Positions 9,893 to 16,669 of a DNA stretch of 16,669 nucleotides are shown here, in pieces (position 1 is the stretch's first letter; every line of letters begins with the position of its first letter). The notes under the pieces were generated by a model. The model made no database searches, was not told the DNA's origin, and worked only from the letters and a program-made list of their open reading frames with translations. This DNA comes from Cylindrodendrum hubeiense (Eukaryota > Ascomycota > Sordariomycetes > Hypocreales > Nectriaceae). The translations under genes were made by a program, and so were the position numbers. The stretch lies in assembly GCA_014621425.1 (NCBI GenBank), contig JAANBB010000668.1:1-16669 (forward strand), in the 5' to 3' direction.

Positions 9893-11165
9893 CTATTCAT
9901 CATCGCTGTCGCTATCGTACGCAACAAGCGGCCCTGCAGAGACCGCCGTGGGTTTTGATGCTACTGCAACCCTGGCCTTGCTTAGGGCTGCGAGTGTGCT
10001 GCCTGAGAAGATGCCGCCGGTCTCCTGCTGTGGTTGTTCTATCTGTGCTGGAGCCTCGCTGTACTCGCTGTACTCGCCGTTCTCAATCAACGGCCGCTCC
10101 TGGTACTCGACGTCGAAACCCGCTCGTCCAAGGGGATTCACAGCGTTTGCGCCTCGAGCAAAGTGGATATCGTCTGGGGCCTCGTACCCCTCAAGGCCAT
10201 AGTTGCTCTCAAGCTTTCTTCGCTTCCGCGACTCTGGGTCCTTGCCCTCGATCTCGGCGACAAACTCGGCAGGGAGTGCCCTTCGGATAGCTTCGGCGGC
10301 CTGTTCCTCGATTCTGCGTGCCTCTCGCGCCTGGGCCATAGGGTTAGGGTCGGCAGTTGCCCATCGGACGTTCAACACCTCGTCGTGGTCGAGAGACTGG
10401 TGGGCCATCGCTTCCTTGGCAAATTGCGCATTCGCTTCGTTCGTGTAGGTGATGAATCCTACGCCACGGGTGTTGAGAACGCGAGCTAGTTCAAGGTTAG
10501 CATTGGGTCAGCGGTTCAACTGGGATGTGAAACTTACTGCGCTCGATCTGTCCCCATTCCGCAAAGTGGCGCGCCACAACCTCCTCAATGTCATCGGTGA
10601 CGTGTATCCTTCCCACGTAAACAGTCCTGTTCTGGCGCATGAAGCTTCCGACACCGCCCATGTCGTCTCGGTAGTCGGAGAATTTGTCGCGACCGAAACA
10701 GTCGACGTTGGGGTTGAAGAGGTCGAAGGTTCCCGGCAAGCGATGGAGGTACTGACAGTCCTGGCCCTTGGCGCAGATGCCACGCGAAAAGTTGATGCAG
10801 AAATAGCTGCCAGTGACCTGATCGGCCCTGGTATATCCGCTGTCCTTCGCAATGTTGCAGCGACTCTTGGCTTTCGTTTGGGACAGATACTTGTCTTCTC
10901 GATCGCCGCCGGACCATTTGTTATACCACAGGTTGTATGTGACACCGGTTTGAGGTGGGGGCTCGGAATTGAGGAAGTCAGGGTCGACCTGGGCTCGCGC
11001 GGGTCGCTTCTTCTTGCGGATAATCTTCTTGATGACCTTCTTCGCAGTTGGCGCCGCGACCTCGGTGCTTGTGTTCGTTGTGGCGAGCGCCATCTCCTGG
11101 TCCTGGTCTTGGTCCTCCTGGACGGCGACCGGCACCGTCTCGACCTGTTCCGCTGTGTCGGCCAT
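9893..11165 (-). CDS. cwc2: Pre-mRNA-splicing factor Cwc2
   Basis: Cwc2 is a Prp19-complex-associated protein that contacts U6 snRNA and the pre-mRNA in the catalytic spliceosome. Exons 11165-10538 and 10485-9893 join in phase 1 and encode 406 residues, the usual size. A Lys/Arg-rich segment (about 42-56) precedes the Torus region (NLWYNKWSGGDREDKY, 78-93) and a CCCH zinc finger (Cys123, Cys131, Cys137, His141). An RRM follows (about 181-255; TVYVGRI, then GVGFITYTNEANA), split by the intron just after GQIER. The tail is charged and ends in an acidic DSDSDDE. The 52-nt intron has a GTAAGT donor and CTAAC branch point. The frame is open 165 nt further upstream, but without an ATG. It shares a divergent promoter with the DRG gene and is tail-to-tail with ureF. 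Confidence 0.95.
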
Positions 11166-11501
11166 CGTTCTTTCGTAAAGGGCGCGGTTGTGGCCGATAA
11201 ATTCGTGTTTGTGATGGCGACGCGACGACGTTGCTTTGGGAACCCTGGCGAATGATGCAAGGCTGTAAAAGTTTCTGGGGAGCCGAGTAGCGTGGCGAAA
11301 GGGGAAGGCGGTGAGTAAGCCATCCCGCACTTGTGGAGTGCTGAGGAGAGATTCTGCCGCGCCCTCGTCAGGTCCTCACTCGCCCCACCTTGGAATCTTG
11401 GATTGAAGACCGAACATCGAGACTCAACTCGACGCTGCTTTGCTCATTCTTTTCGTGGGATTTTGTCTGGGGCGCGACAGGCGCATCCAACCAACGGCAC
11501 C
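11166..11501. promoter_or_regulatory. Divergent promoter between cwc2 and the DRG gene
   Basis: These 336 bases separate the start codons of cwc2 (minus) and the DRG1-type GTPase (plus). Both products serve basic RNA or translation functions, so shared constitutive expression is plausible. No TATA box, CCAAT box or repeat stood out. An ATG on the minus strand at 11323 opens a long out-of-frame ORF overlapping cwc2, which I judge to be a shadow. Confidence 0.5.
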
Positions 11502-13098
11502 ATGGTGAACATTACAGAGAAGATCAAGGAGTTAGTTGCCCCCGGCCTTTGCTGTGGCGGGGCAGTTGCTAATTGCCCCTCAGGATTGAGGATGAGATGA
11601 AGAGGACCCAAAGTAAGCAACCCTGACGTCGTCGTGGAGAGCGAGGAGTCCTGGAGGATAGTTGAACACGCATTTGTGAAGACATATGTTGCGGCTTTTG
11701 CCGTATGTCGAAGCACGCGACCCATTGCCGCTCGGTGGTGGGGGGAATGAACAGGACTCACTCACTTCAGCTCCCCGGGATGGGACACTCATTGATCACT
11801 GCTTGAGAATAAGACTAATTCCATCTTAGAAAATAAGGCAACCGGTATGTGGTCGACCGATTATCTTAACCGGATACTGAACCATTGTTAACCCGTCTCA
11901 GAATATCATCTGGGTCTATTAAAAGGGTGAGTCTTGTGTATCTCCTTTGAGACACGGTTCTCATAGGAATAGTAACAAGGCAATCCTGTTGTCGTTGCTT
12001 GCATTCTTCGGGTGCTAACTAGTCTAGAAAACTCGCCCGACTACGAGCACAGCTTCTGGAGCCCGGTCCTGGATCGGGAGGCGGCGTTGGTGCAGGTTTC
12101 GACGTCAGTAAAAGTGGCGATGCCAGAATTTCTCTAGTCGGCTTTCCGTCCGTAGGAAAGTCGACTTTCCTGTCTAAAGTGACGAAGACGAGATCCGAGG
12201 TTGCCTCGTATTCCTTCACAACCTTGACAGCCATTCCTGGTGTGCTCGAGTATGGTGGCGCTGAAATTCAGCTGCTCGATCTTCCCGGTATCATCGAGGG
12301 TGCTTCCGAAGGAAAGGGCCGAGGACGACAGGTCATCTCGGCGGCAAAGACTAGTGACTTGATTCTGATGGTCTTGGATGCGACCAAGCGTGCGGAACAG
12401 CGAGCCCTGTTGGAGGCCGAACTGGAAGCTGTCGGTATCCGACTAAACTGCGAGCCACCGTGAGTTGAATTGTGCGATAACTGGGTTCCCAGTGTGATGC
12501 TGACAAGAGCAGAAACATCTACCTCAAGATCAAGAAGGCGGGCGGCATGAAAATCACGTTCTCGTCACCCCCAAAGAACCTGGACGACAAGATGCTCTAC
12601 AACATCCTCCGAGACTACAAGATTCTCAACTGCGAAGTCCTGGTTCGTGACGAAGACGCAACTGTCGATGAATTCATCGACGTCATCATGAAGGACCACC
12701 GAAAGTACATCAAGTGCCTCTACGTGTACAACAAGATTGACAGTGTCTCGCTCGATTTCCTCGACAAGCTCGCGCGCGAGCCTCATACCGTTGTCATGAG
12801 CTGCGAGCTCGACCTCGGCATTCAGGACGTCGTGGACAGGTGCTGGGAGGAGCTGAAGCTGATCCGCATCTACACGAAGCGAAAGGGCATTGAGCCCAAC
12901 TTTAGCGAGGCGCTGATTGTGCGCAGCAACAGCACTATCGAGGACGTGTGCGACCGCATCCACAGGACCCTCAAGGATACATTCAAGTATGCGCTGGTCT
13001 GGGGAGCAAGTGCGAGACACATTCCTCAGAGAGTTGGCCTGGGACATCTGGTGGCGGATGAGGATGTTGTTTACATTGTCAGCGGCTGGCGAGCATAG
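11502..13098 (+). CDS. RBG1: DRG1/Rbg1-type developmentally regulated GTP-binding protein
   Basis: A ribosome-associated GTPase of the Obg/DRG class, linked to translation elongation, and normally stabilised by a DFRP1/Tma46-type partner. Six exons, 11502-11530, 11584-11612, 11830-11844, 11902-11926, 12028-12459 and 12513-13098, keep frame and give 371 residues, matching DRG1 length. The helical N terminus ([20 protein letters not shown]) is followed by G1 (GFPSVGKS, about 70-77), G3 (DLPGI, about 117), a conserved RQVISAA block, G4 (NKID, about 250-253), G5-like SCELDLG, and a C-terminal TGS domain starting near RIYTKRKG and ending in VSGWRA. The four leading exons are only 29, 29, 15 and 25 nt; each boundary is supported by restoration of the conserved protein sequence. 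The second intron (217 nt) is long for this window. No shadow frame competes with it. Confidence 0.95.
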
Positions 13099-13413
13099 GT
13101 GTGCCCTTTGTTGGGTATCTCATGTAGGGCGGTATGCGCGAAATAAAAGCAAAGACAATCAATGTCAAAGTCAGGTATCAAATGGATAAATTCATATAGT
13201 ACGACACCCCAAGAAGTCAAAGTCCAGTCATCGCATCATGTCATTACAAGCAAACGATTTTCATATCCTGCCCAACGACGTGTCGTAACCCTGCCGTGAA
13301 CGCCGCCAGCCCACCGGGCCTAAAGTTCCAGCCACGAAAACAAGTGCACCGTAATGATTCAACAGGCCAAGCTGTATCCGAAAGAGTGAGAAATCAATGC
13401 ATGGTGCTGGGTT
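13099..13413. other. Convergent intergenic region between the DRG gene and spo12
   Basis: This 315-base gap lies between two stop codons and should contain two 3' untranslated regions. The only landmark is the AATAAA for the DRG gene at 13142-13147. No signal was recognised for spo12 on the minus strand, and no conserved coding frame is seen. Confidence 0.5.
13142..13147 (+). terminator. Polyadenylation signal AATAAA after the DRG gene
   Basis: AATAAA lies 44 nt downstream of the DRG stop codon, in an A-rich stretch, at the usual distance for a fungal 3' end. Confidence 0.45.
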
Positions 13414-13877
13414 TTACAGCTGGAAAACCTTGGCTGGCGCAGCGGGTGTCGTTCCCAGAGGGTTCTCGCCCTGGAGCTTCTTAGCGCTCGCTTGGGCGAA
13501 GAGCGACTTGGGCTTGACTCTGCGGGAGAGGTTAGTAGATGCGACAACAACAGAGGACAGGGGAAGACGAACTTGCTGGCATGCTTGTTGCGGAGGGCGT
13601 TGATCTTGGCGGTGCAAGGGCTCATGATGTTGTCTGAGGGAGAGATGTACTTGTTGGTCCTGTCGCAAAGTGTTAACGGTGGCTGTTTACGGTTGCCGTT
13701 TGTAATGGAGGGCTTGTCGCATCGCATCTCGGCGGGCTGCACGTACGTGTCGTCGTCGGCCATCTTGGATTGCAGGACCTGGCGATGATACTCCATGCTC
13801 TTGACGTCCTTGGAGAAGACCTGGTGGTCGGCCATGGAGGCGTTGGCGTCCTTGTCGGCGAGAACCTTGGCTGACAT
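13414..13877 (-). CDS. spo12: Spo12-family mitotic exit regulator
   Basis: Spo12 proteins are small nuclear or nucleolar proteins; in budding yeast Spo12 acts in the FEAR network that releases Cdc14 from the nucleolus in early anaphase. Three exons, 13877-13747, 13659-13573 and 13519-13414, give 107 residues. The diagnostic block YISPSDNIMSPCTAK is at 48-62, with Ser-Pro sites at Ser50 and Ser57; the seven-residue spacing matches the two conserved phosphorylated serines of yeast Spo12. A KSLFAQASAKK block follows in exon 3. The second intron (53 nt) has a textbook CTAAC branch point although its donor is GTTCGT. The first intron (87 nt) is stop-free and divisible by three, so an unspliced form would add 29 residues; I chose splicing because it places YISPSDN directly after a short acidic linker. 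The gene is convergent with the DRG gene. Confidence 0.85.
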
Positions 13878-14759
13878 GGTGTTGTGTGTTGATTGGGGTT
13901 GGTTGCTGAAGGAGCGCGTGCGCGGGATGAAGTTGGCGCGGGAAGAGAAGATTGTGCCTTGTGTGAAAATGCGGTGGCTTGATGAGCAGGTAGTTGTTGA
14001 GTGCAGTTGCGAGAAGAGCTGGATGAGATGGATTGATGTTCTTTCAAGGCTGGAAGGGCGCGGGACGGAGTGTTAATGTAGTAGTAGTGTTCGCACTGAT
14101 ATTGGCGGCGAGCGTGCACAACTTTGAACGCAAAATGGCATGTCAAGTAAACGGAACCTGTGGTCGGCAGGGCAACGGCCTCTCATCAGCCAGGGTCGCA
14201 GGTGGAATGTGCGCAAGTGGCAAGGGTGGGGCCGGCAGAATTGGGAGAATTGGCAGGCACGCAGCCCGGTCCGTGTTTGGGCGGCCCATGTGAGAGCCCT
14301 GCAAGAATGGATGCTGGGAGATCCCTGAGGTTTTCGCAACCATCTAAACAACGACAACGCATCATCGCCACGGCAATGGCATGGCCCGTCCCCTGGCCGC
14401 AGTGGGCGCGGGAGCGGCATTGTCTGGGGTAATTACCTGGAGGAGCAGCAATGACTCACGATGTCACGATGTCACGGCAGAGGACGAGCGTCGTGTTCTG
14501 GTATCAGTCTTCTGCGCGCCGTGGCCAATCGATCGCGACGTCGGCTACGAGACTCGACGGCACGGCTCCTGCAGCTCCTATAGCTTCCTATTGTATATCA
14601 TACACCATGGCGATCTGACAGTAAACCAAGCGCGACCCTGCAGAAACTCCACTACTCACTCAGACAACGGGCCGTGGCCCAATCTCGCGGCCTTGGTGTT
14701 CATGCGTCGCGATTCAAGATTCCAGTTTCTAGATTCCGAGCTCAAGACCTGTCCGTTGC
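13878..14759. other. Intergenic region: spo12 promoter and 3' end of the acyl-CoA dehydrogenase gene
   Basis: These 882 bases separate the spo12 start (13877) from the stop of the next minus-strand gene (14760). A CCAAT box on the minus strand lies just before the spo12 start, and a GC-rich CGCGCACGCGC stretch near 13915-13925 weakly resembles an MCB cell-cycle element. Short direct repeats occur (AATTGGGAG/AATTGGCAG near 14240, and ACGATGTC twice at about 14458-14473). Open frames crossing the region have no recognisable motifs. No RNA gene was found. Confidence 0.5.
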
Positions 14760-16318
14760 CTATAGCTTTGCATGCTTTATCCTCGATCCCGGCTGCGCGG
14801 GTGTCACTCCGTATTCACTCATCAGCGACAGAGTCTTCTCACGCTGTCGCTTGATCGTTGCCGTCGCCTCAGCGCCACGCTTATTCTCGTTGCGACCCAG
14901 CTGCTGCAGATGCACCTCATCAGGCCCGTCCGCCAGTCGCAGTGTCCTGATGCCTGCCCACATGTATGCCAACGGCGTGTCCTGGGAGACGCCTGCACCG
15001 CCGAAGGCCTGTACGGCGCGGTCGATGACGTTGAGTGCCGTTTGTGGAACCAGCACCTTGGCCTCGGCGATCTCCTTGAGGGCCTTCTTGGGGCCCAGCT
15101 CGTCCATCTTGATGGCCGCGTTGAGCACCACCATGCGGGCAGCGTCGATCTCGATGCGGGACTTGGCGATCCACTCGAGAATAACACCGTGTTCGCGGAG
15201 GAGCTTGCCGAAAGGCTTCTTCGCTTCGTCGTTGACCCGGTAAAGCATCCATTCGAGCGCTCGCTCAGCCTATGTCACTGTCAGCCAACTAATCTCACCC
15301 ATCCGCACTGGGGCTCTGGGTGTATACTTACAGCACCAATGCAGCGCATGGCATGATGAATTCGGCCAGGTCCAAGACGGCCCTGAATAATCTCAAAACC
15401 TCGCCCCTCGCCGAGGACAATGTTGGAGACAGGCACCCGCACATTCTTAAATGTCAGATGGCCGTGGCCGTGGGGCGCATCATCGTAGCCGTAAACCTTG
15501 AGCATCCTGTCAATGGTGACGCCCGGCGTGTCAGCCGGCACCAGGACAACCGACTGCTGTTGGTAGGGGTCCTTGTGATCCGGGGCTGTCTTGCCCATGA
15601 CGATATAGACGGCGCACCGCCTGTCGCCAGCGCCACTAGACCACCACTTCTGGCCGTTGAGAACATACTCGTTACCCTCGCGGTGGATGCTCAGCTCAAT
15701 GTTGGTGGCATCTGATGAGGCAACCTGGGGCTCTGTCATGAGGAAAGCCGAGCGGATCTTGCCCTCCATGAGCGGCCGGAGCCACTGCTCCTTCTGCGCG
15801 GCGTTGCCGTACTTGGCGAGAACCTCCATGTTGCCCGTGTCCGGGGCAGCGCAGTTACAGGCCTCAGAGGCGACCGATGAACGGCCGAGCCACTCCGCCA
15901 TGAGACCGTACTCGAGGTTGGTCCAGCCGGGCGACTCCGTGTAGTGACCCTTGGGGAGGAACATGTTCCAGAGGCCGAGTTTACGGGCCTTGACCTTGAG
16001 GTCCTCGATGACGGACGGGTGGCATTCCCAACGGGCATCGCCCTCGCCAGTGAGAGCCTCGACGACAGGATCGGCGCTGAATGGAGCAGTTAGTTAAGGC
16101 AATTGAGATATGTATCGTTGTGGGAAGACTCACGGGATACACTCCTCTTCGACAAACTTGGCGACAAGGTCAAGCGTCTGCTTGGCCGCCTCGCTGACGC
16201 GATTCGCAGCCTGTACGAGAGACCCAGTCAGCATCCATGACACATGTAGTTGTTCGAGGGCTATGATAGCTCATCGATAAAGGGGGCGACCTACGATGGC
16301 TGGGATTTTGGCCGACAT
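14760..16318 (-). CDS. Acyl-CoA dehydrogenase, FadE2/ACAD10-11 type, likely peroxisomal
   Basis: A flavoprotein that introduces a trans double bond into acyl-CoA. Four exons, 16318-16295, 16210-16134, 16076-15332 and 15269-14760, keep frame and encode 451 residues, the size of a single ACAD domain. The N-terminal helical domain is followed by the FAD-binding middle domain ([16 protein letters not shown], then [10 protein letters not shown]) and a C-terminal helical domain with [15 protein letters not shown] and [10 protein letters not shown], a signature of the ACAD10/11-FadE2 branch. Asp396 sits where medium-chain enzymes have the catalytic Glu of their YEG motif. Unlike human ACAD10/11 there is no aminoglycoside-phosphotransferase-like kinase domain, and none is encoded nearby. 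The protein ends in AKL, a canonical PTS1 peroxisomal signal, and I see no mitochondrial presequence. The substrate is unknown; long-chain, branched or hydroxy-acyl substrates are all possible. Confidence 0.9.
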
Positions 16319-16407
16319 GCTTGCTTGCTGCGAGCTGATGACGTATTACAGGGTGAAGTTGCAAGGGAGAGGGAGAGATGCGAGCGAGAGGGTATAGAGT
16401 GTCTTGT

Positions 16408-16413
16408 CTTATA
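16408..16413 (-). promoter_or_regulatory. TATA-like element of the acyl-CoA dehydrogenase gene
   Basis: The minus strand reads TATAAG about 90 nt upstream of the start codon. It is followed at 16392-16360 by a pyrimidine-rich run (CCCTCTCGCTCGCATCTC and further CT), the kind of tract often seen at transcription starts of well expressed filamentous fungal genes. Confidence 0.4.
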
Positions 16414-16449
16414 ACCAGCTCTCTTTCCAGGGACAGCAACTGATGCAAA

Positions 16450-16454
16450 ATTGG
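16450..16454 (-). promoter_or_regulatory. CCAAT box upstream of the acyl-CoA dehydrogenase gene
   Basis: CCAAT on the minus strand lies 132 nt upstream of the start codon and about 40 nt above the TATA-like element, a plausible site for the HAP/CBC complex. Confidence 0.3.
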
Positions 16455-16584
16455 AAAAGTGCAAACGCTCTTAATAAAGGAAATTGAACGACCAGCTTTC
16501 TCGGCTGTCAGTGAAACCCCCAGCTCCCAAACCTAGGTCGTTGCGCCTACTCCGCACTCCGTCGAATGTTTGCAGCGCCCGATG

Positions 16585-16590
16585 CCGAGG
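16585..16590 (-). promoter_or_regulatory. CCTCGG motif, possible FarA/FarB/CTF1 fatty-acid response site
   Basis: The minus strand reads CCTCGG 267 nt upstream of the start codon. This hexamer is the core site of the Zn2Cys6 regulators that induce beta-oxidation and peroxisomal genes on fatty acids in filamentous ascomycetes. One copy of a hexamer in about 350 bases is weak statistical evidence; the fit with the product is what makes it worth recording. Confidence 0.3.
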
Positions 16591-16669
16591 TCCAAAGCTA
16601 CAGTTGGCTGGTGCCCCAAAGCCACAGCCCCCCCGAGCAGCCAACAGCGGGGCGCTGGGCGCTGGGGAA

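Larger units (their letters stand above)
16319..16669. promoter_or_regulatory. Promoter region of the acyl-CoA dehydrogenase gene up to the window edge
   Basis: The 351 bases above the start codon contain the TATA-like element, CCAAT box and CCTCGG motif listed separately. The outer part is GC-rich and ends in a GGGCGCTGGGCGCTGGGG low-complexity run. No coding region is evident; a gene starting beyond the edge cannot be excluded. Confidence 0.5.

Noticed and set aside
10508..11323. 271-codon frame on the minus strand with an upstream ATG, overlapping cwc2 exon 1
   Set aside because: It is Arg/Ser/Thr-rich as expected for an alternate-frame shadow of a real exon, and the cwc2 frame is clearly conserved.
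13740..13749. Perfect 10-bp palindrome CACGTACGTG at the spo12 first donor
   Set aside because: It is explained by a GTACGT donor next to coding sequence; there is no sign of a separate function.
13912..13928. MCB-like ACGCGC in the spo12 upstream region
   Set aside because: It does not match the full ACGCGT core and lies in generally GC-rich DNA.
6607..16318. Idea that the seven genes form a functional system
   Set aside because: Cut12 and Spo12 both act in mitosis and Gcn2 and DRG1 both touch translation, but UreF, Cwc2 and the acyl-CoA dehydrogenase do not fit, and all are known housekeeping families. Neighbourhood looks like ordinary synteny.
1..16669. Search for mobile elements, tRNA/rRNA genes, CRISPR arrays, or a biosynthetic cluster
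   Set aside because: No transposase or reverse-transcriptase motifs, no tRNA B-box pattern, no regular repeats with spacers, and no core biosynthetic enzyme were seen by eye. A covariance-model tRNA scan would be the decisive test.

Overview
The window is an ordinary gene-dense stretch of a filamentous ascomycete nuclear genome. The evidence is short introns (about 49-87 nt, one of 217 nt) with GTRNGT-type donors and CTNAY-like branch points, compact intergenic gaps, and seven genes whose closest relatives by motif are ascomycete housekeeping proteins. A spindle-pole Cut12 family member and a bare Spo12-type protein fit Pezizomycotina. The style suggests Sordariomycetes, possibly Hypocreales, but that placement is an inference.

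Layout, left to right. 1-862: no gene seen, low-complexity DNA. 863-5987 (-): gcn2/cpc-3, the eIF2alpha kinase of general amino-acid control, 6 exons. 5988-6606: divergent promoter holding a tiny strong-context uORF for gcn2 and an 11-bp inverted repeat. 6607-8676 (+): Cut12-type spindle pole body protein. 8923-9823 (+): urease accessory protein UreF. 9893-11165 (-): splicing factor Cwc2, tail-to-tail with ureF. 11166-11501: divergent promoter. 11502-13098 (+): DRG1/Rbg1-type GTPase with four very short 5' exons. 13414-13877 (-): Spo12-type mitotic-exit protein. 14760-16318 (-): FadE2/ACAD10-11-type acyl-CoA dehydrogenase ending in a peroxisomal PTS1-like tripeptide. 16319-16669: its promoter.

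The genes do not form one pathway or a metabolic cluster. Loose themes are translation and stress (Gcn2, DRG1), mitosis (Cut12, Spo12), splicing (Cwc2), nitrogen use (UreF) and fatty-acid or hydroxy-acid oxidation (acyl-CoA dehydrogenase). I saw no transposon, CRISPR array, tRNA, rRNA or secondary-metabolite gene, and no evidence of a new multi-gene system. The most interesting observations are at the level of regulation: the uORF in front of gcn2, PP1-docking and KEN motifs in the Cut12 protein, microexons in the DRG gene, stop-free in-frame introns, and the PTS1 plus Asp-for-Glu substitution in the acyl-CoA dehydrogenase. All exon boundaries were read by eye and checked only for reading-frame consistency.
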